Assembly (NCBI GenBank): GCA_001600455.1
Contig: BCKC01000002.1
Location: 3,672,171 to 3,736,170 of the forward strand
Source of the DNA: Endocalyx cinctus
Taxonomy: Eukaryota; Ascomycota; Sordariomycetes; Amphisphaeriales; Apiosporaceae
DNA: 64,000 bases
Direction of reading: 5' to 3'
Of this stretch, positions 12,054-24,750 are shown piece after piece. Position 1 is the first letter of the stretch. The number at the start of each line of letters is the position of its first letter. The position numbers and the translations under genes are program-made. The notes under the pieces are model-generated. The model was not told the DNA's origin and did no database searches. It saw only the letters and a list, made by a program, of their open reading frames with translations.

Positions 12054-15000
12054 TCTCGGTCTATCTACTCAAGATTACACATTCCCAAAATGAAGAAGCG
12101 ATGGGTTGTAAGGTGAAAGTGAAGATTGGTTAATTAACGCGACAGGTGCCAAGTATCAAGCATTAAGCGTTTTATATGTATCTATCCTATTTTCCTATCT
12201 ATGACCTTTTACTGTCTTCTGTGGATCCCATAAGAATATAGATACTTCTGAGAGATTTCAACTGCCTAGAAGAAATGAGGTTACCTGGTATTACAACAAC
12301 TATAAAACTGCGATACTCTCTGAGATTTTGAGAAGAGAGAATCTATCCATCCTCATTCTATATTAGCTTAGAGTACATAGATGTAGTACTTAAAGCTATA
12401 GGAATGACAAACAATTAACCTTAAGATAATACCACACATCTAGCAACTGAATGATCATTGTTTAGTATGATGACTCCTACTTGCTTAAACGCGACGAGAT
12501 GATCACGAAGCCACGTTCAAGCGTCGCGTAAAGTGGCAGACAGTATCAATACCTGTGCTCCTCTGACTTATATTGCTGAAAATCAGGCACGGCTTATCAC
12601 GTACTCTCCCTGTTAGATTCTAAACCCTAGACTTTCCAATATAAATGGACGTGTTCTGTAGTGTACTCGTTTTTGAACTCGGCCCAATGATTGGCGGTGA
12701 CTGGTAGGGATCTTTTCTCTGAGGTACCCTTTTTTTTCCCTCTTTATCACACTATTTCAACCGTGCTCCTAACCTTGACCCATCGCCTAACCCGAACCGC
12801 GGAAATCTCAATAGGGGAAAAAAAAGACATGATGTACCTTAAGGATTCATCAACGCATTAATTCAAGAGTGAGCGACATTCATGATTCGTTCCTATCATT
12901 GCAGTCATAGATGGAGAATGATTTTGATGATATCATTTAAAGGGCGTGTACCTCTTTTTGTTTCAACTACCGCAATCGATGCTTACGTAACTATATACGT
13001 TGGCGTTTTACGATAAAGACGTGGCGTGAATAGTGGACTGCGATAACTTCGGAGCACCGAGTTGAATCCCTTTCCTGTAGAAGTGGAAACTCTACATACA
13101 TATACATATGAAGGATTGGTCCATATTATTACCCTACTCCATATGAAGTGAGATTGATCACTTTCGTAGATTGGATGATATATATTTGGGGAGAACTACT
13201 CCGTAATTCTTGTTTTATTGCAAGCGCTTGGATTTCGTTAACGACACGTGACGAGGAACCTAAAGAAATGGAACCATCCACGATGGATCCCATTTCGAAA
13301 TAGCGGGTAGGTAGGTATTCTAAGAACTTACTGTATTTTACCTGCTTGTAAGTCGATACGGGGTAGTATCCGGCTGCAAGACAACGCCCCTTGAGACATT
13401 GAACCTAGCTCAGCTTGGGCGAAATCGCGTTGAATCATACCAAATCAAAATATCTCGTACAGGCACGTAGGTCATTATTCCAACGTGATTTTACCACGCA
13501 GTGGTTTAGGTAATGAATTTGTATATTGAGTTCTTAAAAGTTTCTACACTAAGGAGGTTTTCATCTTCGAGAAAGAAAAAGAAAAGCAGGAAAAAAAAAA
13601 AAAAACAAGCTGCCTGACCAAACAATTGAGTGAGTGAGTAATGGGTAAAAAAAAGTTGACTCCAATTATAGGCTCATTCAAGTGACTGTTTTACCCTCAT
13701 GACCCCATCATAGCCACGTTAGGCTTTGGCTGGGTATTTGTACTAACTAGGTAACAGAGCTTGACAAGCTTGGTTAGGAACTAATCATCGTAGTGCCGAT
13801 TACTCCGTACATAGAACGTAGGTCATATCGATGAGTATACATACACAATTGGTCATATCTAGGAGAGTATTATTTGACCTACAGTACTCCGTACAGCAGA
13901 AGGTATCAAGCGGGTATTTGCAGTATGAAAGGTTTTGTACCCCGGCAATCGATACAGGTACCGCGTAGAATATTAGATATTTGTAGCATATGTTTAAAAC
14001 CTGGTAAAACCCGGAAATTATATATTTCCGGTATTTACAGTAAAAGAAAAAACGAATATCGTAAAATTGTGAACTCGTTGTCGAGAGGGACAAAAAACCG
14101 AGAAAGAGAGAGGGCGGAGTGAAGACCAAGACGAGAGCTCCAAACCAGGAACCCCCTCATCTCCAGTAACGCGCTGAACTCTTGACTTTTTTTTTTTTTG
14201 GCTTAGGTGTTCCGGCAGTATCGTTATCAGCTGATTGGATCCGCTTTGAACCAGCATAAGAACAGTAAAAAAAAAAGGGATCCATAACTGACGACTTGTA
14301 CGTAGATTGCCCTGGTTCTTGGACAATAACCGTAGTCGCAGTTTATATGGCTATGGCTGGTTGTGAATCCTACCACTTACGAGGACAGAAAATTAGGTAG
14401 TGTAGGATTTATTTGTTGCCTTATTATACCGTATATTATACCGTGAAAAATATCTAAAACATAAAGCCAAGCAGGTCAGGCTGTTGGTGGATAGCGCTTA
14501 TGTCCATACAGTACAGTATTTTGATACCTTGTTGGCATGATCGTTGTTGGTGTAGTACGTAGTAGTGGCTGTAGTGATGGTGGTAATAGCGATGGTAGTA
14601 CGGAGTAGTGGTGGTGGTGGTAGTGTAGTGAAAATACAGTACGCTAGAAAGACAAAGATGGTGAACGGTGATGTATGTGGTACTGCGCTAAACTCGTCGT
14701 CATATTGCTCATTCCGACTCCCTTCCCTCTTTATTTTCTTCTTTTTCCCTATCCTAGTAATTACTCACATATCTCAAACTTATGTAATAATCCTTACGCA
14801 TATACAGGAGCATTTCTTGAAGTACATTGTAGTGTACGGAGTACTGTAGGATGGTATTAGACGGGTATTACTTGGTAAGTGATCTACATAACCTATATGT
14901 AGGTATCTACTTAATTACCTAGTACTTTTTATATATACGTATATGTATGTATACTGTTTTCTCTTCGTTTCTTCTAATCCTTATTTTGAACATTTATGAA

Positions 15001-16917
15001 GTATGGAGAAGACTTTATTATCTATTTAATTACCAAGTAGTAAATTACAGTAGTAGACGTTGATTTGTACCTATACAGTTACAACAGTTACATATATACA
15101 TGTACCAGGGAAAGAGTACAGTACGTACATGGTAGGTAGGCTACCCTGAAAAAGTTGCCCCTCTTCGTTTCCCTCACTCTTTCTCTCCTCTCTTTTAACC
15201 TGCAGATTTATTACATTATTACAGAGAATTACTACCTGTTTTACTACTGTCCACGGGTACTTGTACTAATTACCATAATATATGTACGTATATACTATAT
15301 ACTGTACCACCTGTACTTATTGCCTCCTTACCTCTATCTCTTTACCGAACAGAACCCTTGAAGTTGCCATAAAAGCATAACCACAATACCTACCTTAGGT
15401 ACTCAAGTACTTTACTTAAAGTACGTATTCATCAGCTGGGACCAGACACTAAAAATGTACTGATGACCTTGATGACCAAAATAATAAAAAGAGAACCAAA
15501 ACCCCAAATACCCAAAGAAACTCAAGACCAAAAACCAAAGCCAAAAAAAAAGAGAGAGAGAGAGAGAGAACAATCAAAATAAAGTGTAGAATACTTTATT
15601 ATTATTATTATTCTATTATTTGTTACTACTTTACTTTACTTCACCTTACCTTACGCCATCGGCATCGCATCGCATCATCCACCCGGTTTTCCCATAAATT
15701 ATAATCTAATAAATCTATCAATCACCACTTTCCTATTTTACCTATATTTTTCTCATCCTTATTCTTATTTTTAAACATTGTCCAACTGTTCAAACGGTCT
15801 AAAACTTTTAAGGTACTTCCTACTCCGAAACCTTAGGGAACTTGTTCCATTTATCATCTACGTCTACGTCTACGTCTACATAATACATACAGTGCAGTAC
15901 ACTAGGTATTTACATTATTACACTATTCTACTGTGATATCTACTCTGTATTTATTCTCTCTATTATCTATCATCTATTATTATTCATTCACATACCTTTT
16001 TTTAAAGTTATTCTTCTATTCTATTTCATTATTTTATATTATCTCACGTTACAATACAACACAATACCCATATTCATATTATACAATCTATAAAAACAAC
16101 TTCCCAAGATTTCTACCTTTTTTTTTCCCTCCTAAATTCACATTTCACATTTCACATCCCATATCAAAATCCACCCCTCACTTTCTCCCATCTCCATTTC
16201 CACTTCCATCTCTCTCTATCATCATTCACTGCCTTTGTTTTTTTTTTTTTTTATTACACCGCACTTCTGTACCTTGTACATACACACCCACCAACAATCC
16301 ACCCCATACCAAATTATTTGGAGCTACACATTCAATTACCAACCAAACCTGTTAAATTTCTTACCAAATTTTACATTTTGGTCAGTTACTAGATTACTAG
16401 TACTATTTCTAACATCACCTTCCGACTTTTATCCTCTTCTTATTTAGAAGAATAAAAAAAAAATAAGAGACACGCATAAAGAGAGAGAGAGAGAGATACA
16501 GACAGAGAGACGGAAGAGACAGGCATAAAACCACTATAAACCCCCCGTCCACTAGACTACACCCCCACTGCTATCTACACTACCCTATCACTTTGACCAA
16601 AGAAAAAAAAAAGAAAAAAAAAAAAAAAAAAAACTCGAGAGCCCAAGACTAAAGACTTTAACATGATCCTTTAGGACCTTTTTACTTATTATCCACCCCA
16701 TCCATCATCACCCGCCTTTTTTTATTGTTAGCTGAACGAAACACTATTTTAAAACCGATCCGCCATCCAAACCGCCCTCGAATTCACTGTTGCATATTTG
16801 CAGCATCAATTCTACCAAATCATATTTTTAAAAGAGACAGAAACAAAAAAGAACTACAACAAAAATTTATTTATATGTTCTGTATTCAGAATCGGATATA
16901 TATGAAATTTACTCCCG
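10318..16917. other. 6.6 kb gene-free spacer upstream of the RING-PHD gene
   Basis: No gene is supported. Only short, composition-driven frames occur. The region holds an (AG)28 tract, five copies of the TACTCCGTA word (13197, 13801, 13884, 14598, 14834), GGTAGGTA words, many poly-A/T runs and a strongly pyrimidine-rich segment from about 15.6 to 16.6 kb on the plus strand that may be the promoter and long 5' leader of the RING-PHD gene. The first few hundred bases are probably the mkk1 3' UTR. I see no transposase or reverse-transcriptase remnant. Confidence 0.5.
11993..12048. repeat. (AG)28 microsatellite
   Basis: A perfect AG dinucleotide run of 56 bases lies in the middle of the 6.6 kb spacer. 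Its length will probably vary between strains. Confidence 0.97.
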
Positions 16918-18945
16918 ATGGCTGATCAATGTATTGTCTGTCTAGAAAGTCTAGACGTGCAGTCGTCGCCGCATGCACAATCGCCACTAGACTCGACTGC
17001 TCACGACTCAGAGAGCTCTGCTGCAGCTGACGCAACAACACCAACACCCGCCAAAATCGGCAACCATCGCAACCACAACCACCACCACAACCATAACCAT
17101 AACCATGCAAAATCACCCAACAACAATCATAATATAAATCTACACAATATTAACAATGACAATAATATTGCCGTTATTCAGATTTGTGGTCATGTCTTAC
17201 ATGACTCTTGTTTAAGAGAATGGACCGGGAAAGCCAATAGCTGCCCTATTTGTCGCCAAGCCTTCCATCTGGTGCATGTATACGATAGAATAGGAGGTAA
17301 GTCGATATTCTAAACCAACTACTCTACTTTCACCACGCAAATGCTAATTATTAATCCAGGTACTGAATTATGCTCCTACAAAGTCGAAGATAAGAAGCAG
17401 GTAGCCGAATTCGACCCCCAAGCCTGGCTTGACGAGAACCCCGAAGAAGAGGAGGAAACTAGACCCTGTCCTATTTGCAATCTAGCCGACCATGAAGAAG
17501 TGCTACTTCTCTGCGATAACTGCGATGTGCCCTACCACACCTACTGCGTCGGCTTGGAACATGTTCCTCGCGGACACTGGTTTTGCATGGAGTGTGCTGA
17601 TACCGCCATCGACCTCCTAGCCGCTGAAATAGACGAGACCGAAGCGAATGGCGCGTTTGCCAGCTTCTCTGATGGCCGCTCGGACTATCTTCCGCGTACC
17701 CAAGCGACTATGCGGCGTGCACGACAGCGGGCTCGCTCCGACGAATGGCAAGGCGCTTGGGGTCAGATTGCTGGCCACGTCTGGGATGCTCTAGACATTG
17801 ACTTGGACAATCATGACGATGATGAAGCTCTAGCGAATTACCGACAGTCGCAGCAGCGACGCGAAAGAGAACGACGCGAATATCAGAGATGGCAACAACG
17901 TCTCAACATTGCTAGTCGTCTTGGAGCGCGCGATGTCTTCGCAAACAATCTAAACAATATGCTGCCCCGACCAGTTGCCGAGCAGCCGCCTCCTCCTCAA
18001 GAGACAGCCGAGGAGAAGCAGGCGTGGGGGGCTTTGGAAAAGGCCATAGAAGCAGACAACCCAAACCACGCTACGCCAAACCGAAATAAACGAAAGTCCC
18101 GCTCCGTCACGGCGTCACCCATTGAACCACCTCAGCAGCCAGAGAGGAAGCTGAAACGACCTCGAACCAGACGAGTCGCACCTCAGGCCGAGAGCTCTTC
18201 GTCGAACTCAAATTCATCTCTACCGGAGAGATCGGTGCGGACAGAGGGACCCCCCGCTAGCAGTGGCCAGCCGTCATTTCTCTCCTCGCTGTTGAATGAA
18301 GTGCAGACGAGCAGAGCAAACGACGACGAGGGCTCTAGACCCTTTTTCAGCCCGCCCAAACCTACGACGGATCCTCTTTCACCCGTAACCTCGCCCTCGC
18401 CCTCGGCTCATAGTAGTCCAAGGGCTCTTTCGACTACACCGCCCCCGCGTGGGATCAACGATAGATCTGGGTCACCTCTATCTCTTAGTTCGAGAATCGA
18501 ACCGATCTATCCGCCCGCGAACTACATGACGAACAGGGGCGGTGGCGATCATAGCGATTCGGAGTCGAGACCTCGCCCGCAGCAACAACACTCGGAGAAC
18601 CGAGGACCTCGATCCCCCGAGATTCGACAGCCGCAGCCGCGACGGCAGCCGACTCTGAATATCACGACTGCCTTATCCCGATCTCCAGATGCTTCTTCGC
18701 CTACTCGCACAGGTCTACCACTAGAGCTGAAGGAGAGCATAAGCGGCATCGTTAAGGACGCATTAAAGCCGCACTGGAAATCTGGACAGCTCACGGCAGA
18801 CCAGTATGCTTCGATCAACCGTGATCTTAGTCATAAACTTTACAAGGAGGTGAACGAGACGGCGCTCGATCCGCTCGCTCGCAATCGATTTGAGAAGATC
18901 GCGACTAAGGAAGTAGCGAGAGCGGTTTCTGACTTGAAAGCATAA
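16918..18945 (+). CDS. RING and PHD finger protein, ASR1/PHRF1-type ubiquitin ligase
   Basis: Two exons, 16918-17296 and 17360-18945, give 654 residues. It starts with a RING: C5-x2-C8, then after an 80-residue insertion C90-G-H92, C98 and CPIC at 109-112. The insertion is rich in His and Asn (about 49-84). A PHD finger follows directly with CPIC (163-166), CDNC (178-181), H186/C189 and C202/C205. The middle is disordered, rich in Pro, Ser, Gln and Arg. The C-terminus (about 575-654) is predicted helical and ends with KEVARAVSDLKA. RING plus PHD plus a C-terminal helical module is the architecture of yeast Asr1 and animal PHRF1, nuclear E3 ligases that bind the RNA polymerase II C-terminal domain; that role is inferred by architecture. 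The intron (GTAAGT...CCAG) is 63 nt and keeps the frame. The start gives a RING cysteine at position 5, which leaves no shorter choice. Confidence 0.88.
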
Positions 18946-21246
18946 CCTCTTATTCTCTTATAATTTCCTCCCCTCATAATGGCACGCGAACATGAAAGAT
19001 GACTGTCACGCTTCTGTGCATTTGAATGGCGTTACATAACTCACTTGAGTACCGGTTCTTTTTTTTTTTTTTTTAAACGGATTAGGTGAAGCTATACGGG
19101 CTTTGATTTACCTCATCCAGATACCCTGGGGCGAATGGATTTGTTTTGTCGGGGGTGCTGGCTGGCTGGCTTGCCAATGGAGGATTTTCCGCATAGATGG
19201 CTTCTCGCATAGTTGAAGGGAGTTTGGCTCTTTTTTTTTCTCTTCTTGCCTGCGTAAAGCACTGGTTTCCCATGTATTAGCTAGGGATGGATATGAAATC
19301 AGGATGCGGACTGGAAAGGCTTAGAATAGTGACCCTGATCGGGACCCGAGTTTCTTCTACGACAACTTGAAAGACAGATATGTCTATTTGATTTTCTTTG
19401 GGCATGTGTAATTATTAATCTTAGAAGAGGTGGAGGATATGTCATTCTCGGCGTCATTCGGTACAGAGCTGTATTCATTGCCTAGCTACAAATGATTGAT
19501 TTGATATTTTAAGTTATTCATAAATCCAAAGAATCATCAACTCGATTTTCAATTTACTTATTTTTTTTTTCTCTGTGTATGTCTACGTGAAAATGATATC
19601 TTCACTTACTACGTAAACCATATACTTGTAGATGTTAGATGGATCTGAATACAGTCCACACAGTACAGTAGTGATCAACTCAGATTCGTGGCTGGACATG
19701 TTTTCGTTTTAGTTAACTAGCCTCACAATTGTTAACAATCCACAGAACCCAGCCACATACTCCACTAAGCCGCAATAAAATTTTCCTATATCAAACTCTA
19801 CCGCCCTATTCAATTTTTTGACCTTTCTTTCTTCTTTTCTTTCTTCATCTCGAAGGCACCATTCCTTATCATCAAGACAATCTAAATTCAAATTTCAAGA
19901 GGTCCTGATCATTTACGAGTGCCGAGAATGATATTTTATAAAAAGCAGTCTTATTTTCGCTAGCAGTACCTGCAATACCTTTTTTAATACTGGGTTCGCT
20001 GTTAGATAGATACTGCTGACATTTTTTTTCTCTCTCTTTTTCTTTCTCCTTATTCGCGTCCTACTCTGCATTAAGATGACCTTGTTTCTCTCTATCTATG
20101 TATAATATCCTAAGTCGTATCAGGTAGATATGTTTAGTCAATGTTGTGTTAGATATACCTACATAGATGTTGCAGGTATGACTCAAATCTCACACGAAAT
20201 CGAGTGAGGCGAGCAAGGCAACATAGGGCGAGGTGGCAAGGCCGGAGATGATGAAATCTTTATATATCCTATCATATTTAACCTAAAACCGAGAGAGAGA
20301 GATCGTCGTATGTGTATACGTATATATATATATACATCTCTTATTTATTCCCGATGTGCTTTGTTAGGTTGGTTCTACACGTTACGTGGGCAACAGGAAG
20401 GGCGCGCAGGCGTGTATACATACGCCTTTTGTCCACGACTGTTCCTAGGTATTTCTCTCGTAGCAGTACTTGCTCGTGAATCATACCGCCGGTTGCGAGA
20501 TCGCGTTTTATGAGTCATATGCTGGGCAGGGCGTTTGATGATGCAGAGCAGCATACCTATTACCTACCAATTAAAAGAAGAAAAAAAAATATAAAACTTT
20601 GTGCATTTACAATTCACGACAAATATACAAGCAGGACAGGCAATCGCACCGGAGGTATCGATCTACGGTCTTCTGAAGAACTACTGGACCGTGTTGATAT
20701 TTCATGGAACTGCCACACATCTTTGCAGTAAAGTTGTTGCAGCGTATCATACATTTATGAGGCGAAGACGGCAGCTTTTCCGACATAGGGCTTTTGATAC
20801 GTCATCACATCAGAGGATTATTTCCTGGATGACTCGGATCACGGTATCAGGGCATCGTAGGAGGGGTTCCTCGACCTAACTGACATGAAGGCCAACACTG
20901 CACGTAGGCCGAAAATCCACAGCAGCCCTTCCAATTGCCGAGCAAATTCACTTCATCGAGGTCTTTTCATGTTGGCTTTATTTTGTTCGTTTTTTTTTTT
21001 TATTCCATTGATCATCTATTAGCGATCTCACGGGTTCGGGTCGAGAAAGGACTTTTCTTTTTTAAAAAAAATTCGATCGTTCGTCATGACCGTTTCATAG
21101 TATCCGTAAAGGAGAAACCATAAATTTCTTTCTCATTTGTGTTCCCCTTTTCTTTTTTTATAAAGACCCAGGCATTAAAAAAAATGCAAAAGACGCCCAT
21201 ATGCCCATCTTCCTTCCTCCGTTCCTTCCCGCTTTCAACTCCCCCC
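18946..21246. other. spacer between two convergent genes
   Basis: No gene is supported. It should contain the 3' UTRs of the RING-PHD gene (left) and of rpl43 (right). T-rich runs occur near 19060, 19560 and 20990. Short frames such as 20310-20513 and 20601-20879 show no family features. Confidence 0.5.
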
Positions 21247-21853
21247 TTAAATCTCCTGGATCTCCCTGAGACGACGAAGTGTTGATCGCATAGCGGCGGC
21301 GGCGGGGGTAGACAGGTTGTAGGCTCCACCGGCCATGGTCTTGGAGCATCCCGAACATTTCCAGATGCCTACGGAGTGACGCTGTTCAAAAGGAAAGAAA
21401 AGAGGTTAGTTTCAAAGTAATATATTAAATAGATATAGAAAGAGAAGAGTGCAAATTTTTACCTTGACGGTGTTCTTTCCGCAGAACGTGCACGTAAACT
21501 TGGAGTGCTGGCTGATTTCCATAGACCGGACCTGCTTTCGCAGGGAGGCACCGTAACTATTCACGAGAAAATAAACATTAATATTGAATTCTCCTGGTAC
21601 GTTTCGACTTTTTTTTTTTTCCGACAGAATATAACGTAGATATCATCGACGTATTGCGAGAGAGAATATCTGTATTTCGTATTTCTCTTTTCCCCCCCTC
21701 TCGGAAGATATCCATCGAAGGAAGCCGGGTATGTCGATTTGGATAGGGACACACAAAAAAAAAAAAAAGAGTATTTCGATTCATCGAATTTAAGTTTACT
21801 TACCGAGTACCGTACTTTCCGGTAACGTGTACCTTCTTAGTTCGCTTCGTCAT
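21247..21853 (-). CDS. rpl43: 60S ribosomal protein L43 (eL43, L37a family)
   Basis: Three exons on the minus strand, 21853-21804, 21556-21463 and 21381-21247, give exactly 92 residues, the usual length of this protein. It is a component of the large ribosomal subunit in the cytoplasm. The N-terminus [15 protein letters not shown] is basic. A zinc ribbon is formed by C39-x2-C42 and C57-x2-C60. The C-terminus [14 protein letters not shown] is typical. All three exons are shorter than 140 nt, so no single open frame displays the gene; it only appears when the introns (GTAAGT, GTAAAA donors) are removed. The first intron (21557-21803) is 247 nt and sits near the 5' end, the usual place for introns in ribosomal protein genes. 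Confidence 0.96.
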
Positions 21854-23257
21854 TTTGTCTGGTGTGTGTGTGTGAAGTTGTCGGGTAAATAATTGACGAC
21901 GAAGTGGTGATGTGAGGTTCGGTGGTTGTCAGGAAGTTTTGGTCAATCTAAGAAAATTACAGACGGGGCTTGTTCTCTCTCTGACTGGCAATTTTTTTTT
22001 GGATTTTCCTTAATGTGCAATGGTGGTGGGTTGACTGGGCTTAAGCGAATGAAATTATCCAATCAGCTAGAGGAATAAAAAAGCTTTGACCATTTGTTAT
22101 GAGCTTATATAATTTATATATCTATCGTAGATAAATACTGTTTTAATAAATATGGAAAGTGAATTATAGATTTATAAGATAGTTCGTACTAAAAGGGTTA
22201 TCGTTATCTATACCGGTACGTACTCCGTATAGTGTAATAAACTTACTGACATGTCATACGTGTACCTAATTATATAGCCCTGTAGATCTTGAAACGCAGT
22301 AACCCTTTTAATCCATGGCTATATCAAGATCGGTTCATTTAAAGCTCGGATGCTTGATTACACAGCGCACATAAATGGATGTCGGGTACTACTGTAAGGT
22401 ATGCGGGCAGGCGGGCTGGCAGGTATGTACATGTCCACACCACTACCACATCCCTCGGCGACCTTTTCCAATAACGTACTACGTTAAAACCCCCTATCAT
22501 TCGTACGAATTCTCCGCAGATGCCAATCATCCCTGGCTGCTTTCACTGCCGAATGTCTTACGATGCGTCAAAAGACCTCTTGAGTCTTCGGAACCGCAAA
22601 ACAAATTAAAATTCCTGACGGCCGATCTACGTATCGCCTAACCTTTTCGGACATGCATCCGAGAGACCCCGGTGGCACAAGAGCGGCCTTAATAAACCTT
22701 GATTAGCAAATTACTCGGACGAGTCCTTCGATTCGTAGCTTTGGCTCCGAGGCAAGAACGGCCTTAATACCCTTCATGGCTAATAAACCTGATCGATTAT
22801 TTTCCCCCTTGGGTATTTCGATACTGATCAGGGCATTAATGGGCTCTTTTATGAACTCTTTGTCTTACTTTTTTTTTTAATGTATCGTATCGTATTATAC
22901 CAATAAGAAAAGGGGGGGTTGATATTGAAATAAAGAAAGACATGGGAAAGCTCTAAAATAAAGTAAATCTCCGGCCGGGGATACCTAGACTTCGGTTCCC
23001 AAACGGGTTATGTCATCCATATATATATGTATTAACGTACTATGTAGGAACGTCTACGGGTACTGACACTGCACGACGTTTGATATTCGCTGAGAGAGCT
23101 CATATACCCAAGGTATTCTCGGCTTTTAAATATCTTCAACGTCTTCCCTTCCTCTGTAGATTCGACATTCACTTTCCCTAGTGTTTGCCTTTTCGTCGGT
23201 AAGGAATTTGATATTTGTTCTATATCAACACAGACCCTTGTAAAGACTATCAATATA
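21854..23257. other. divergent spacer between rpl43 and the oxidoreductase gene
   Basis: Shared upstream region of two divergent genes. It has one TACTCCGTA word (22221-22229) and two copies of the word CAAGARCGGCCTTAATA (near 22677 and 22752). A cysteine-containing frame at 22375-22641 shows no family features and is probably chance. No transcription signal is proven. Confidence 0.45.
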
Positions 23258-24750
23258 ATGGCTTTTAAAAAGCACTCTCGCCAGTACGATGTGGTGGTAT
23301 TAGGCGCAACGGGTAATTACTATTAGGCTTAGGCCGACTTTATGTTTTCCCCTATCCTAGAGAGCTAATCGGAATTACTGGCAGGCTACACCGGGCTCAT
23401 AACAGCCGAGTATATCACTACCCACTTCCCAACAGATACGAAGTGGGCTGTGGCCGGTCGGTCAGAAGAGAAGCTGGAGAAAGTGGTCAAGACTTGCCAG
23501 GCTTTGAATCCCGACCGTCTGGCGCCGGAAATCGAGGTGTGCAACCTCAACGACGACGAAATTCTCGCGCTGGCTAAAAAGACCTACGTACTCATCACGA
23601 CTATTGGACCGTATCACCTTTTAGGAGAGCATGCCGTCAAAGCTTGCGCGGAGACCGGGACGCATTATATCGACTGCACGGGGGAGGCGATATGGCACTG
23701 GGGTATGATCAAGAAGTACGACACCGCGGCAAAAGCTAGCGGCGCTATTCTGATACCTCAGGCAGGCATTGAATCAGCGCCGACGGACTTGATGGCTTTC
23801 TCGATGGCATCGCTTATAAGGTCATCCCTCTCGGCACCGGTGGGCGATGTAGTAAATGATATTCATATGTTCAAGTATGTTCGATGCTAATATACGATAT
23901 GCCAAAAAAAAAAAAACAATATCAAGAAAGGAAACTAACTATTTGATACAGGTCTACCGCGTCAGGCGGCACCTTGGCCACCATCCTCAGCCTCTTCGAG
24001 AACTTCCAGCCCAAGGAAGTCGCAGCCTCCCACAAGCCGTTCGCACTATCGCCGATCACGAACACGAAACTGCCGCCGAAGCCTTCGTTATGGTCGAGGC
24101 TGACGGGTATCAACTGGATCCCGCAGCTCGGCCTCGTGACGACCTCGGTCGCGGCGGGGACGAATTCGGCGATAGTGATGCGGAGCTGGGGCATTTTGCA
24201 GCAGGAGCCGGCGCTCAAGGAGCATTCTTACGGGCCGAACTTCACGTACCGCGAGTTTCTCAAGGCGAGGAATTACCTGCACGCCGTGTATATGCACTAC
24301 GGCCTCATCGCCGGCCTCTCCCTCCTCGTCTTCTGCTCCCCGTTCCGTAACCTCGTCCGGAAATTCATCTACCAGCCGGGCGAGGGCCCGTCCAAGGAGG
24401 AGACGACGAAGGATTATATAGAGCTGCGAGGGGTGGCGACGCCGGACGCGGAGTCCGAAAGTAGGAAACGGGCCGTCTGCAAGGCGTGGTACGCGGGTAG
24501 TATATACGGCCGTACGTATTCATGCTTTTTTTTTTCTCTCTCTTCAACAGCGTGATTGGATAAAAGTGAGAATCAAACTAATTATACGATAGTTACGGCA
24601 ACGTTAATTTCCGAAGGCGCTCGAACGATATTGGAAGAGGATACTGGGCTTAAGGGAGGATTCTATACGCCGGCTTGTCTAGGCCAGGATTTTATCGATA
24701 GGTTGAATGATGGTGGCTTTAAGCTCGATACAAGAATAATCGATGTATAA
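23258..24750 (+). CDS. saccharopine dehydrogenase-like oxidoreductase (SCCPDH family)
   Basis: Four exons, 23258-23312, 23385-23874, 23952-24511 and 24593-24750, give 420 residues, close to the roughly 430 of animal SCCPDH. The N-terminus carries an NAD(P)-binding Rossmann motif, VVVLGATGYTG, which spans the first intron. The AGR in VAGRSEEKL and IGPYHLLGEHAVKAC fit the family, as does the GTHYIDCTGEA block. A hydrophobic stretch YGLIAGLSLLVFCSPF near residue 335 and the following QPGEGPS motif match the membrane-associated SCCPDH subgroup. The C-terminus (GGFYTPACLGQDFIDRL) is supplied by exon 4 and is well conserved in the family, which supports the last splice. The substrate is not known for this subgroup; true saccharopine dehydrogenase activity should not be assumed. 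It probably acts at a membrane such as lipid droplets or mitochondria (inference). Confidence 0.9.

Noticed and set aside
10318..16917. Decayed transposon in the gene-free spacer
   Set aside because: No terminal repeats, transposase or reverse-transcriptase motifs could be seen by eye; only simple repeats.
22375..22641. 88-codon frame with CKVCGQAGWQVCTCP
   Set aside because: Cysteines look like a finger at first, but spacing fits no known zinc motif and the rest is unlike any protein I know; likely chance.
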